A stretch of DNA of 42,975 nt from Klebsiella pneumoniae (GTDB taxonomy: Bacteria > Myxococcota_A > UBA9042), in contig CAMDBH010000025.1 in assembly GCA_945889325.1 (NCBI GenBank), positions 1 to 42,975 on the forward strand. Direction: 5' to 3'. The notes under the pieces were generated by a model that saw only the letters and a list, made by a program, of their open reading frames with translations, made no database searches and had not been told where the DNA came from. The position numbers were made by a program, and so were the translations under genes. Shown piece by piece: positions 15,597 to 24,308 of the stretch; within the stretch, counting starts at the first letter, position 1; each line of letters starts with the position of its first letter.

Positions 15597-16670
15597 TCAA
15601 ATTAGCAGGGCAGCCAACTCTTCACGGCCAAACCGGACGTTGGTTTTGGGCACCGCCGACCAATCGAATCGCTCAACCATTTCAGACAGATCGCTGCAGT
15701 TTGGCAAGCCGACACTTTGTCCCAGCCAAGCCATTACGCGTTCGTGCGGGACATGATTTGCCCGCAAATGCTGTAAATGCAAAGCTTTGTTGCGCTTTGC
15801 CAACCGGCGACCATCGTCGTCCACAACCAGTGCCACGTGAAAATAATCCGGCAACGGCAGGTCGCGGGCGCGGGTGGCAAGCCAGTTTGGGGCAGGAAGT
15901 TGCGCAACGGCCTGATACACTGCGATTTGTTGAGCGGTCACTTCCAGAAGGTCAGCGCCGCGCACGATCTGATTGACACCCATGGCTAGGTCGTCGATCA
16001 CCACGGCGAACATATACGCGAAGCCGCCGTCTTTGCGTCGCAGCACGATATCGCCGCAATGTGTGGCCAAATCGACAGTCTGCAGGCCACACAGCGCGTC
16101 AGTGAAAGCGATCGCGGTGGCTGGGACGCGCAGGCGCCACGCTACGCCCAAGGGCGCGCGCCCGAGCTCCCGTGCACGGGCGAGTTCAAACGCCAATGCG
16201 GCACGATCATTCTGAAACCGCTCGCGACAGGTGCCGGGGTAGGGAACTACCTGATCTTCCAGGTGCGGAGCGCTCGCCGCAATATCTATATCTTTACGGG
16301 TACATATGCAGGGATAGGCCAGATTTAGGTCGACCAGACCTCGGAGAACTTCTGCGTAAAGTTCGCTGCGGTCGCTTTGACACATGAAATCGCCGAACGG
16401 CAGCGGTCCAACGCGGCGCGGCGCGCTGGCCCGCCACGCATCATCGGCCTCCGGCCCGTCCCAATCGAGTCCCAGCCACCTCAGATCGCTCAATAAATTG
16501 TCAAGATGCGCATGTTCGTCTGGCAACAGATCTTCGATGCGAAGCAGCAATCGCCCGCCTTGCCGCCGCGCCGACAGCCAAGCCAGCAGCAACGACCGCG
16601 CATTGCCGATGTGCAACAATCCGGTCGGACTGGGCGCCAAACGGCCAACAATAATGGACAATTGCGTCAT
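15597..16670 (-). CDS. gluQ: Glutamyl-Q tRNA(Asp) synthetase
   Basis: The 357-aa protein is a truncated GluRS paralogue that attaches glutamate to the queuosine base of tRNA(Asp). The catalytic domain has GRLAPSPTGLLHIGNAR (HIGH-type) and a KMSKS-like LAKRNKA. The zinc-site pattern CICTRKDI followed by YPGTC is typical of GluQ-RS. There is no anticodon-binding domain, which fits the family rather than true GluRS. It starts 3 nt after the MORN-repeat gene stop, so the two are co-transcribed. At 357 residues it is somewhat longer than the ~300-residue E. coli protein. The substrate modification depends on queuosine, whose last maturation enzyme QueG is encoded just over 1 kb away. Confidence 0.9.
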   Translation of the reverse strand: MTQLSIIVGRLAPSPTGLLHIGNARSLLLAWLSARRQGGRLLLRIEDLLPDEHAHLDNLLSDLRWLGLDWDGPEADDAWRASAPRRVGPLPFGDFMCQSDRSELYAEVLRGLVDLNLAYPCICTRKDIDIAASAPHLEDQVVPYPGTCRERFQNDRAALAFELARARELGRAPLGVAWRLRVPATAIAFTDALCGLQTVDLATHCGDIVLRRKDGGFAYMFAVVIDDLAMGVNQIVRGADLLEVTAQQIAVYQAVAQLPAPNWLATRARDLPLPDYFHVALVVDDDGRRLAKRNKALHLQHLRANHVPHERVMAWLGQSVGLPNCSDLSEMVERFDWSAVPKTNVRFGREELAALLI

Positions 16671-16673
16671 GCG

Positions 16674-17123
16674 TTACGGAGGCGGCGTTTTTAGCTCTGC
16701 GTCGGACGCAGGCCCGTCGTGCGTTGGCTTGTCGGTCTCGCTGTGGATATACGTCAGCAATTTCAATATTTTGCCAGTGGAGTCGTAGACTTTTGCGGTG
16801 CCGTGGCGTCTTCCGTAGGCCCATGGCGTTTCACGTGCTTTCACGCCGTTGGACGCATAGTCGATTTCTGTGCCGTGGACAATGCCGCGATCGTAGGCGC
16901 CTTCTGCCAGTTTGTTGCCGTTTTCATCCCACAAAATCCATGGGCCGTGCATCATGCCGTCTTTGAACTGGCGTTCGCTTTTCATCCGCCCATTGCTGTG
17001 GTTTTCAATGGTCTTGCCGGTCAATGGCCGCGTCACCACCTTGCGCAGCCCCGGCACAAGCACCCGCCACAGCCAAATGAGGCCAAAGGTTAGCGCGACG
17101 AAAAAGAGCAGCCGAACCAGCAT
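16674..17123 (-). CDS. Membrane-anchored MORN-repeat (YwqK-like) protein
   Basis: This 149-aa protein has one N-terminal transmembrane segment (MLVRLLFFVALTFGLIWLW) and then about three MORN-type repeats: NGRMKSERQFKDGMMHGPW, NGNKLAEGAYDRGIVHGTE and NGVKARETPWAYGRRHGTA. MORN variants of the YwqK type are common envelope or antitoxin-like proteins of uncertain role. The start has AGGA upstream. It is the first gene of a two-gene unit with gluQ. No partner toxin is visible. Confidence 0.75.
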   Translation of the reverse strand: MLVRLLFFVALTFGLIWLWRVLVPGLRKVVTRPLTGKTIENHSNGRMKSERQFKDGMMHGPWILWDENGNKLAEGAYDRGIVHGTEIDYASNGVKARETPWAYGRRHGTAKVYDSTGKILKLLTYIHSETDKPTHDGPASDAELKTPPP

Positions 17124-17154
17124 GACTTCTTTATCCTACAAGAATTTCTATAAA

Positions 17155-18732
17155 CTAGTGACCGTAGCGCTCGACAAATTCGTCGTAAGTGCCCTGATAA
17201 TCGAGAATTTCGTTGTCCAAAATCCGCCAAATTCGCGTGCACGATTCGCTGAGCAAATTGCGGTCGTGGGTCGCCATGAACAGCGTGCCTTTGTACTCCG
17301 ACAAGCCCTCGGCCAGCGCGCTGCAACTCTCCAAGTCCAAGTGATTGGTGGGCTCATCGAGAAACAATACATTGTGCTTGAGCAACATAAGCTTGCAAAA
17401 CAACATGCGCACCCGTTCGCCGCCTGACAGCGTGCCGGTGGCCTTTTGGCCTTCGTCACCGCGAAACAGCATTCGGCCCAGTAGTCCGCGAATTTCTTCC
17501 AGATCTGCTTGGGGCTTGAAATCGTGCAGCCAACGATCAATCGTCTTGCCCGCTTCGATCGTGCCATCGTGCTCTTGCGGCAGGTAGCCCGGGTGCGTTT
17601 CATGACCCCATTCGATCTTGCCCGAATTCGCTGTAAATTCGCCCAGAAGCAGCCTGATCAGCGTGGTCTTGCCCACGCCGTCTTTGCCGATAATCCCGAT
17701 GCGATCACCGCGGTTGACGTGCGAATGAAAATGGCGGTACAGGGCGCCTTCGCCAAAATCTTGTGAAAGATCGGATACATCCACAACATGCTTGCCGCTT
17801 TCTTTCACGACGTCAAAGCGAATAAACGGCCGCGCGATGTTGGATCGCTTCACGTCTGAAGGCGCAAGTTTCTCGACCTGCTTTTTGCGGCTTTGTACCT
17901 GCGTCGCGCGGGTGCCGGCCGAGAATTTGGCAATAAATTCCTGCAAATCCTTGATCTTCTTCTCACGCTGCACGTTTTGCTGCGCCTGACGGTCGCGCAG
18001 AGCCGACTTGGTGCGAACCATGTCGTCGTAGTTGCCGGGGTAGGAGATGATGGCTTCGTAGTCGATGTCGGCAATATGCGTGCAGATATCGTTCAAAAAA
18101 CGCCGATCGTGAGAGATGACAATGAGCACGCCCTCGTAGTTGAGCAGAAATTCTTCAAGCCATTCAATGGTATCCAAGTCCAAGTGATTGGTCGGTTCAT
18201 CCAGCAGCAAACAATCCGGGCTGCCAAACAGCGCTTGCGCCAGAAGCACCCGCAGTTTGAAACCACCTGACAAGTCTTGCATTTGTGCGCTGTGCAGATC
18301 GGGCGGCAGCCCCAGGCCTTGCAGCAATTCTTCGGCCTCAGATTCCGCAACATAGCCATTTTCTTCGGCAATGATGCCCTCGAGGTCAGCTAGTCGCATG
18401 CCGGCGGCGTCACTTTCATCGCCTGACTCGTAGATCTTGGCTTGCTCGACCCGTGCTTGGTACAACGCGTCATTGCCCATGATGACGGTATCCATAACCG
18501 TGTAATCATTGAACATGCTGTGGTCTTGTTTCAGGAACGCGGTCTTTCGCGGCCGCGAGATCGTGCCGCTATCGGGCTCCAGCAAACCAGCGAGAATGCG
18601 CATGAATGTCGACTTACCCGCGCCATTGGGCCCCGTGAGGCCAAAGCGCTGGCCGGGCCCAAACGCCGTGGTCACGTCGATGAACAACTTGCGGCCGGAA
18701 TAAGTTTTGGAGACTTCAGAAACGGTTAACAT
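17155..18732 (-). CDS. ybiT: ABC-F family ATPase, YbiT type
   Basis: This 525-aa cytoplasmic protein has two ABC ATPase domains and no membrane segments, as in translation-associated ABC-F proteins. Domain 1 has GPNGAGKST, a signature region LSGGFKLRVLLAQA and LLLDEPTNHLD. The inter-domain linker contains QEFIAKFSAGTRATQVQSR, as in YbiT. Domain 2 has GKDGVGKTT, LSGGERVRMLF and LFLDEPTNHLD. Overall colinearity with E. coli YbiT is clear by eye, and the segment YPGNYDD is characteristic. ABC-F proteins act on the ribosome E site; YbiT's precise job is not settled. AAGGA lies 7 nt before ATG. Confidence 0.85.
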   Translation of the reverse strand: MLTVSEVSKTYSGRKLFIDVTTAFGPGQRFGLTGPNGAGKSTFMRILAGLLEPDSGTISRPRKTAFLKQDHSMFNDYTVMDTVIMGNDALYQARVEQAKIYESGDESDAAGMRLADLEGIIAEENGYVAESEAEELLQGLGLPPDLHSAQMQDLSGGFKLRVLLAQALFGSPDCLLLDEPTNHLDLDTIEWLEEFLLNYEGVLIVISHDRRFLNDICTHIADIDYEAIISYPGNYDDMVRTKSALRDRQAQQNVQREKKIKDLQEFIAKFSAGTRATQVQSRKKQVEKLAPSDVKRSNIARPFIRFDVVKESGKHVVDVSDLSQDFGEGALYRHFHSHVNRGDRIGIIGKDGVGKTTLIRLLLGEFTANSGKIEWGHETHPGYLPQEHDGTIEAGKTIDRWLHDFKPQADLEEIRGLLGRMLFRGDEGQKATGTLSGGERVRMLFCKLMLLKHNVLFLDEPTNHLDLESCSALAEGLSEYKGTLFMATHDRNLLSESCTRIWRILDNEILDYQGTYDEFVERYGH

Positions 18733-18890
18733 ATTAACATCCTTGCAATTTCACAGATGCACATCGCGATTAAGGCACAAAATTAAGCGATCGCGCGCGG
18801 CGGTGTACGGCATTGCGCGCGATTTTGCAACCGGCAAAATCAACATTGGCGCGCATTTGCGAACACATCTCATTGATATTAAAACGACAT

Positions 18891-19466
18891 TTAGAGGTGC
18901 AAGGCGCGCGTCAATTTGGCGACAGCCCGCAGCACCGATGCATCGGACTCGAGACCGGCAACGTCCCCGAGCGCAACCCACTTCGCGGCGTGTGCGTCAG
19001 AACCCACAAGAAAATCCATGCTCGGGGCCGCGAAGACGAAGCGCACGTCAAAATGCGCGTGCGCCGGTTCGCCGCGTAACGCTGGAATTTCATGGACGTC
19101 GACGTCGAAAATGCTCGGCCACTGCGGCAGATTCTGCAAATCGGGCAGCCCAACTTCTTCTTGCACTTCGCGGCGAGCAGCAGCTTCGATGTCGGGATCT
19201 TCGGCGTCCACGTGACCGCCAGGCTGCAACCAGCGGTGCAGCTTTCCGTGAAAAATCAGCAAAATCGAACGCAGGTCCGGTGAAAGCACAAAAGTGCTCG
19301 CCGTAAAGTGGCCTGGTTCAAAGTGTCGTCGCGAAAAGACATCGCCTAGGGCCGTGAGCAGAAGTTGCATCCGTTCGCGGTGCTGCGCCTCCAATTCGCC
19401 GGTTGGCACGAAAAGTGCCAATTTTTCTAGCAAGTCGTGCCGGCGCTGATCCAAGTGCGGGGGCAT
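18891..19466 (-). CDS. NUDIX hydrolase
   Basis: This 191-aa protein has a NUDIX box variant running from GGHVDAEDPD to RREVQEEVGL, with REVQEE giving the metal-binding glutamates; the first box Glu is replaced as in other GGHVD-type members. The preceding LLIFHGKLHRWLQPGGH is typical of NTP or nucleoside-diphosphate hydrolases with broad specificity. The substrate is not predictable. AAGGGA is 6 nt upstream of ATG. The gene is divergent to recX, whose start is 38 bp away. Confidence 0.8.
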   Translation of the reverse strand: MPPHLDQRRHDLLEKLALFVPTGELEAQHRERMQLLLTALGDVFSRRHFEPGHFTASTFVLSPDLRSILLIFHGKLHRWLQPGGHVDAEDPDIEAAARREVQEEVGLPDLQNLPQWPSIFDVDVHEIPALRGEPAHAHFDVRFVFAAPSMDFLVGSDAHAAKWVALGDVAGLESDASVLRAVAKLTRALHL

Positions 19467-19504
19467 GTTTTCCCTTTGAAACGGTGTGTGGCAGACTGTC
19501 GGCC

Positions 19505-20095
19505 ATGGGTTTTGAGCGCGACCGCCACGTTGAGTACGACCAAACTTCGCGGAAAATCAAGCGTATTCCGCCCGCAATCGACAGCGTCAAGCTGCGCCGC
19601 TTGGCCGAAGATTATGTGCAGAAATTTGGCGGCCCGTCATCGAATGTGCGGCGTATGTTGCAGCGGTATATCGAGCGTTCGGTGCATGATCACGCTTCAG
19701 ATCGCGAACAGTTACAGACTATTGCCGACCAAATCGTCGCCCATCTGCTGGAAGCTCTGGCCGTGAACGATGCGCGATATGCGGAACTTCGCGCGCAGAC
19801 GCTGAGTGAACGCGGGCAGTCTCAACGCCTGATTGCCATGAAATTGCGGCAAAAGGGCCTGAGCAGCGCCGATGTGAACAACGCGCTTGCTGAATTGGGG
19901 CCAGATCGCGCTATCGTCGACCTCAACGCAGCCCGAGCGCTAGTGAAACGCCGCAGGCTTGGCGCACTGCGGCCGCAAGCTGAGCGCGCGGACAAACGCC
20001 AACGCGATCTGGCGGCCTTGATGCGCGGCGGCTTTGCCTACGACATCGCCAAGCGCGCGCTGGACCGGCCGACTGACGACGATTCCACCGACTAG
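19505..20095 (+). CDS. recX: RecX-like regulatory protein
   Basis: ATG 19505 (MGFERDRHVEY) is preferred over an earlier ATG at 19403 because the longer form would overlap the divergent NUDIX gene. The 196-aa product is basic, mostly helical, and has repeated three-helix units. The second contains SERGQSQRLIAMKLRQKGLSS and DVNNALAEL, and a C-terminal unit has ALMRGGFAYDIAKRAL, matching the RecX pattern (short helix, RG.S...I...L..KGi). RecX inhibits RecA filaments. recA is not adjacent, which is common outside enterobacteria. Its transcript would run toward the opposing sRNA candidate. Confidence 0.75.
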   Translation: MGFERDRHVEYDQTSRKIKRIPPAIDSVKLRRLAEDYVQKFGGPSSNVRRMLQRYIERSVHDHASDREQLQTIADQIVAHLLEALAVNDARYAELRAQTLSERGQSQRLIAMKLRQKGLSSADVNNALAELGPDRAIVDLNAARALVKRRRLGALRPQAERADKRQRDLAALMRGGFAYDIAKRALDRPTDDDSTD

Positions 20096-20112
20096 ACGCC
20101 TGATCTTGCGCC

Positions 20113-20149
20113 AAAAACCAAAGCGGCCGGACTTGCGTCGCGGCCGCTT
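20113..20149 (-). terminator. Intrinsic terminator, minus strand
   Basis: The perfect 9-bp stem AAGCGGCCG / CGGCCGCTT with an 11-nt loop is followed on the minus strand by TGGTTTTTGG, a U-rich tail. On the plus strand no T run follows, so it serves minus-strand transcription. Confidence 0.75.
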
Positions 20150-20393
20150 CAGTGGGCGTTAGAACGAGAGTGGTCGGTAGGAAAGGAATGGCGTGTTCTA
20201 AGGCTGCCTGTTAATGAAAACTGCGTAAAGTCCACTCCCTAACGATGGTCTATCCGCGGCAGATTCAAACAACGTCACCGATTTGACGCTAACGGCGAGG
20301 CCGTCGCGATTTGTGAGGATTTTGGGATAAGAAATTCAAAGAGGTCATAGGGATTCAGCTCGCTCTGGAGGCAACCGTGAGGCCGGCTCCGCG
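20113..20393 (-). ncRNA. Candidate sigma-54-dependent small RNA (~281 nt)
   Basis: This stretch holds no convincing protein gene but is bounded by a strong sigma-54 promoter (20404-20420, start near 20393) and an intrinsic terminator (20113-20149), both on the minus strand. Within the predicted RNA two adjacent hairpins are readable: ACGGC-CTC-GCCGT, and shortly after it CGTCA-AATCGG-TGACG. A pyrimidine-rich segment (CATTCCTTTCCTACC) precedes the terminator and could be single-stranded. One 19-codon reading frame (MTSLNFLSQ...) exists but lacks a ribosome site. It matches no RNA family I know (checked by eye against RNase P, tmRNA, SRP and 6S). Both ends are inferred. Confidence 0.5.
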
Positions 20394-20403
20394 CGTCAAA
20401 TCT

Positions 20404-20420
20404 AGCAAAGGCCGTGCCAA
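20404..20420 (-). promoter_or_regulatory. Sigma-54 (-24/-12) promoter
   Basis: On the minus strand the sequence TTGGCACGGCCTTTGCT matches the consensus TGGCAC-N5-TTGCW at every defined position, with GG and GC exactly 12 bp apart. In the scan of TGGCAC and GTGCCA sites by eye, no other one in the window had a correctly spaced TTGC. Confidence 0.75.
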
Positions 20421-20515
20421 TCTGCCAACAAGACGACAAGCAACTGAGAATAAGGGAACTAGTTGTCGTTGGTCGTTCGCATTGGCGTTTGAAGGCCGAG
20501 TTTTGCGTCCGAGAA

Positions 20516-20532
20516 TGTCTCAAATTGAGACA
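20516..20532. promoter_or_regulatory. Enhancer-like palindrome, proximal copy
   Basis: TGTCTCAAATTGAGACA is a perfect 8-bp inverted repeat around one central base. Its centre is about 131 bp upstream of the predicted sigma-54 start, a normal distance for a bacterial enhancer-binding protein site. Confidence 0.65.
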
Positions 20533-20565
20533 TAATTATTTAAATGCCCGACAGCACGCCTGGAA

Positions 20566-20582
20566 TGTATCAAATTGAGACA
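20566..20582. promoter_or_regulatory. Enhancer-like palindrome, distal copy
   Basis: TGTATCAAATTGAGACA differs from the proximal copy at one base and lies exactly 50 bp from it (about five helical turns), placing both on the same DNA face. Both copies share the flank GAA on the left. The intervening DNA is AT-rich (ATAATTATTTAAAT). Confidence 0.65.
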
Positions 20583-20595
20583 GCCGCCAGTACCG

Positions 20596-23274
20596 CTAAA
20601 CTGCGGACGTGCTGGCGCTCATGCCATCGGCGCGCAGACGCGCTTGGGCGGCCGCAAGGCGGGCGACGGGTACGCGAAAGGGTGAACATGAAACGTAATT
20701 CAGACCGATCCTGTGGCAGAAATCGATACTCGACGGCTCACCGCCGTGCTCACCGCAAATGCCGAGCTTGATGTCCGGCCGCACACGCCGCCCCCGTTCA
20801 CAAGCGATTTGAACCAGTTCGCCGACACCTCGTTGATCCAGGGCGACGAACGGATTCTCGGGGAGCAGCTTGTCCTGAACGTATTGGGCGAGAAAACGCC
20901 CCTCGGCATCATCGCGGCTGTAACCGAAAGTGGTCTGGGTCAAATCATTGGTACCAAAAGAGAAAAATGCCGCATGTTCGGCGATTTCGTCCGCCGTCAG
21001 CGCCGCGCGCGGCACTTCAATCATTGTGCCGACCAAATAGGCGAAGGAAGGTTGCATTTGTTGCGCAATTTGCGCGATCAGTTCATGCATGTTTTGCAGT
21101 TCCGCGACATGTCCAACCAGCGGAATCATGATTTCTGGATGGACAATGACGCCTTGCTGATGAAGTTCCTGGGCGGCCGCGAAAATCGCCTTGACCTGCA
21201 TCTGGTAAATTTCAGGGAACACGATGCCCAACCGCACGCCGCGAAAGCCAAGCATCGGGTTGATTTCGGACAGGGCACGCACCTTGGCCAGCAGGCGTTC
21301 TTTTTCCGGCGACGGCTGGCCTTTGGTTTGCAGAATCGCCACTTCGACGGCCAGCTCGGTCTCGCCCGGCAAAAATTCATGCAGAGGCGGGTCGAGCAAG
21401 CGAATCGTCACAGGAAATGGCGACATAGCCCTTAAGATCCCGACGAAATCCTCCTTCTGCATCGGCAGCAGTTCATCCAGCGCGCGTTGGCGAGCGTCAA
21501 AAGTCTCAGCCAAAATCATCTTTTGCACCACGGCCATCCGCTCCGGATGGTGCCCGCCCTGGCCAAACATGTGCTCGGTGCGGCACAAACCGATGCCTTC
21601 GGCCCCAAATTCACGGGCCTTTTGTGCGTCGGCCGGTGAATCCGCGTTGGCACGCACGCCCAACGTGCGCGTCGCGTCGGCCCAAGTCATGAGCTCTAAA
21701 TATTCCGGCGTCATCGCGGCGTCGGCAAGTTGGACGTTGCCGTATAAAAGCCTGCCGCCAAAGCCATCGACGCTGATCGTTTCGCCAGCGCGAATCACCC
21801 GATCGCCCACGCTAAAGCAGCCGTTGGCCTCGTCGACGCGCAAAGCGTCGCAGCCGACGACGCAGGGCTTGCCCATGCCGCGGGCCACGATCGCGGCGTG
21901 ACAAGTTGTGCCGCCGCGCGCGGTTACAAATGCCTCGCTGGCGACCATGCCGTGGATGTCGTCCGGCGCGGTTTCGATCCGGACCAGAATGACCTTGTGC
22001 CCCGCCGCCTGTAACCGCACAGCTTCATTGGGATCTAGTGCCACAATGCCCGAAGCGGCACCCGGCGACGCTGGCTGACCTTTGGCGATCACGTCGACTA
22101 CTGCATTGGGATCCAAGCCCTTGTGCATCATCTGCTCCATGTGCGACGGCGCGATGCGCAAAAGCGCCTGGCGCTTATCGATTTTGCCTTCGCGCACCAA
22201 ATCGACGGCGATGCGAAATGCCGCATGGGCACCGCGCTTGCCGACGCGGCACTGCAACATGTACAAGTGCTTGCGCTCAATGGTGAATTCGATGTCCAGC
22301 ATGTCGCCGTAGTGCAACTCCAACTTTTCGCACGTATCATACAACTGCCTGTAAACATCGGGTAATTCCTCCTGCAGCTGCTTGATCGGGTGCGGCGTGC
22401 GGATGCCGGCGACCACATCTTCGCCTTGGGCGTTGAGCAGATACTCGCCAAAAAATTCCTTAACGCCGCTGTTTGGATTGCGCGTAAAAATGACGCCTGT
22501 CCCCGAATCGTCGCCCATGTTGCCAAAAGCCATGGCCTGCACGTTGACCGCCGTGCCCAGTGAATCCGCGATCTTGTGGACCGCGCGGTACACAACTGCC
22601 CGCGGATTTTGCCAACTGTCGAACACCGCCGCGATCGAAGCCGTAAGCTGCTCGCGCGGATCCTGCGGAAAAGGCCGCCCAGTTTGTTGCTGCACAAGGG
22701 TCTGATAATTTGCGACAAGTTGCTGCAGCGCTTCCGCGGGAATCTCGGCATCCGACTGCGCACCGCAGCGCGCCTTGGCCGCCGTCAATTCGTGTTCAAA
22801 GCGATGCATGTCCAAACCCAGCACAACGTTGCTAAACATTTGAATAAAGCGGCGATAGCAATCCCAAGCAAACCTCGGATTTTGCGTATTGTTGGCGTGC
22901 GCCACAACCGTTTGATCGTTCAGACCGAGGTTGAGCACCGTGTCCATCATGCCCGGCATCGACACCGCAGCCCCTGAACGTACTGAAACTAGAAGGGGAT
23001 TTTGCGCATCACCCAGCTTCTTGCCTGCTTTGTTCTCCAATTCAATCAGCGCAATCGCCACCTGCTCGCTCAGACCCGGCGGCATGGCGTTCTGTGCCAC
23101 GAACGCGTTGCAAGCGTCTGTACTAATGGTGAAACCCGGCGGCACCGGCAGGCCGATGCGGGTCATCTCTGCCAAATTCGCACCCTTGCCGCCGAGCAGC
23201 GCCTTCTGGCCCGCATTGCCTTGCTCAAAAGGGTAGACGTACAGTTTGCTCGTCAATTGATCTGAAGTATTCAT
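20596..23274 (-). CDS. ppdK: Pyruvate, phosphate dikinase
   Basis: This 892-aa enzyme interconverts pyruvate + ATP + Pi and PEP + AMP + PPi. The N-terminal ATP-grasp domain begins with GGKGANLAEMTRIGLPVPPGF. The central swivelling domain has the catalytic His459 in GGTTCHAAIVARGMGKP, with the regulatory threonine T457 just before it. The C-terminal PEP/pyruvate barrel has FRGVRLG, GTMIEVPRAAL, FFSFGTNDLTQ and the GICGEHGG cysteine loop. Length and order are normal for bacterial PPDK. It lies 36 bp downstream of its own regulatory kinase/phosphorylase gene, so the pair is an operon. Its 3' end abuts the enhancer-like palindromes of the sRNA locus. Confidence 0.96.
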   Translation of the reverse strand: MNTSDQLTSKLYVYPFEQGNAGQKALLGGKGANLAEMTRIGLPVPPGFTISTDACNAFVAQNAMPPGLSEQVAIALIELENKAGKKLGDAQNPLLVSVRSGAAVSMPGMMDTVLNLGLNDQTVVAHANNTQNPRFAWDCYRRFIQMFSNVVLGLDMHRFEHELTAAKARCGAQSDAEIPAEALQQLVANYQTLVQQQTGRPFPQDPREQLTASIAAVFDSWQNPRAVVYRAVHKIADSLGTAVNVQAMAFGNMGDDSGTGVIFTRNPNSGVKEFFGEYLLNAQGEDVVAGIRTPHPIKQLQEELPDVYRQLYDTCEKLELHYGDMLDIEFTIERKHLYMLQCRVGKRGAHAAFRIAVDLVREGKIDKRQALLRIAPSHMEQMMHKGLDPNAVVDVIAKGQPASPGAASGIVALDPNEAVRLQAAGHKVILVRIETAPDDIHGMVASEAFVTARGGTTCHAAIVARGMGKPCVVGCDALRVDEANGCFSVGDRVIRAGETISVDGFGGRLLYGNVQLADAAMTPEYLELMTWADATRTLGVRANADSPADAQKAREFGAEGIGLCRTEHMFGQGGHHPERMAVVQKMILAETFDARQRALDELLPMQKEDFVGILRAMSPFPVTIRLLDPPLHEFLPGETELAVEVAILQTKGQPSPEKERLLAKVRALSEINPMLGFRGVRLGIVFPEIYQMQVKAIFAAAQELHQQGVIVHPEIMIPLVGHVAELQNMHELIAQIAQQMQPSFAYLVGTMIEVPRAALTADEIAEHAAFFSFGTNDLTQTTFGYSRDDAEGRFLAQYVQDKLLPENPFVALDQRGVGELVQIACERGRRVRPDIKLGICGEHGGEPSSIDFCHRIGLNYVSCSPFRVPVARLAAAQARLRADGMSASTSAV

Positions 23275-23310
23275 TTGTTAACTCTCCGCGGTGGGTTGGC
23301 CGGTCGACAT

Positions 23311-24186
23311 CTACATTTCAGCGTGGGTAGGGCGGTCGTAAGGGGTAATCAGTTCCAACACCCGAACCGCCGTTTCTTCAATGGCTTTGTTCGTCACGTC
23401 GACAACGGGACAGCCAAGGCGCTTGAAAGTGCGCTCAGCCCAGTCCAGTTCGACTAAAATCTGTTCCAAATTCGCGTACTTTGAATCGCGAATCAGCCCC
23501 ATGGTCCTCACGCGCTCCACGCGGATCTGCGCCAGTTTGAGCGGATCAATGCGCAAGCCCACGACGCGTCCGCGCGGGACTTGAAATACTTCTTGCGGCA
23601 CAGCTAGTTCCGGCACCAGCGGCAGATTGGCCACCTTGAAGCGCCGATGGGCCAGATACATGGAAACAGGCGTTTTTGAACAGCGCGAGACCCCCACGAG
23701 CACGATATCGGCCAGCAGGAAGCCGCGCGGATCCTTGGCGTCATCGTGTTTAACAGCAAATTCAACACATTCCATGCGGCGAAAGTAAGTTTCATCCATT
23801 TGGTGAATCAAACCCGGCTGCAGGCGCGGCGGCCGTCCGAGCACCTGAACAAAACCCGACATCATCGGTCCCATGACGTCGATCGCGACAATGCCTTTTT
23901 CTTCAGCCAGTTGAGTCATCGCTTGTTGCGAATCGGGCAGAATCAAGGTGTACACAATCAAGGTCGGCTGCTGGGCAGCCAACTCAACAATTTCAAGCAA
24001 CTCAGTGATTTTCGCGACCATCGGAAAGCGGCGAATTTCAACGTTGGCGCCGCTGAATTGACTCAGCGCCGCGCGCGTTACAAGCTCGGCCGTTTCGCCC
24101 AGCGAGTCAGAAACGATAAAGACTTTGGCGTCTTTGGGCAGTGTGTCGCGCGGATGCAGGCGGCGTTCGAGAAGTTCGGTCGGCAT
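23311..24186 (-). CDS. PPDK regulatory protein (bifunctional ADP-dependent kinase / Pi-dependent phosphorylase)
   Basis: This 291-aa protein of the DUF299/PSRP family inactivates PPDK by ADP-dependent phosphorylation of the threonine next to the catalytic His and reactivates it with Pi. It shows [14 protein letters not shown] near the N-terminus, the P-loop-like [25 protein letters not shown] and GLRIDPLKL, all typical. About 20 residues precede the normal family start. The gene is directly upstream of ppdK, which makes PPDK rather than PEP synthase the likely target. GGAG lies 9 nt upstream of ATG. Confidence 0.92.
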   Translation of the reverse strand: MPTELLERRLHPRDTLPKDAKVFIVSDSLGETAELVTRAALSQFSGANVEIRRFPMVAKITELLEIVELAAQQPTLIVYTLILPDSQQAMTQLAEEKGIVAIDVMGPMMSGFVQVLGRPPRLQPGLIHQMDETYFRRMECVEFAVKHDDAKDPRGFLLADIVLVGVSRCSKTPVSMYLAHRRFKVANLPLVPELAVPQEVFQVPRGRVVGLRIDPLKLAQIRVERVRTMGLIRDSKYANLEQILVELDWAERTFKRLGCPVVDVTNKAIEETAVRVLELITPYDRPTHAEM

Positions 24187-24308
24187 CGGCGCTCGCTCCA
24201 GTGCGGCCGAGATTACAGAAAGCCCGCCGCAAAGTCATTGCTTGTGGCCCGCGCAAGGAGTAATTTTGTTTCCGACGGCGAGTTGCTTGACGCGAGAAGG
24301 GAGAATTT

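Noticed and set aside
19403-19504. N-terminal extension of RecX
   Set aside because: It would overlap the start of the divergent NUDIX gene and has no similarity to RecX; ATG 19505 is adequate.
20121-20149. Hairpin as recX (plus-strand) terminator
   Set aside because: No T run follows it on the plus strand; the U tail is on the minus strand only.
20275-20523. 82-codon minus-strand frame in the sRNA region
   Set aside because: It begins upstream of the predicted transcript start, inside the enhancer region, and has no recognisable domain or ribosome site.
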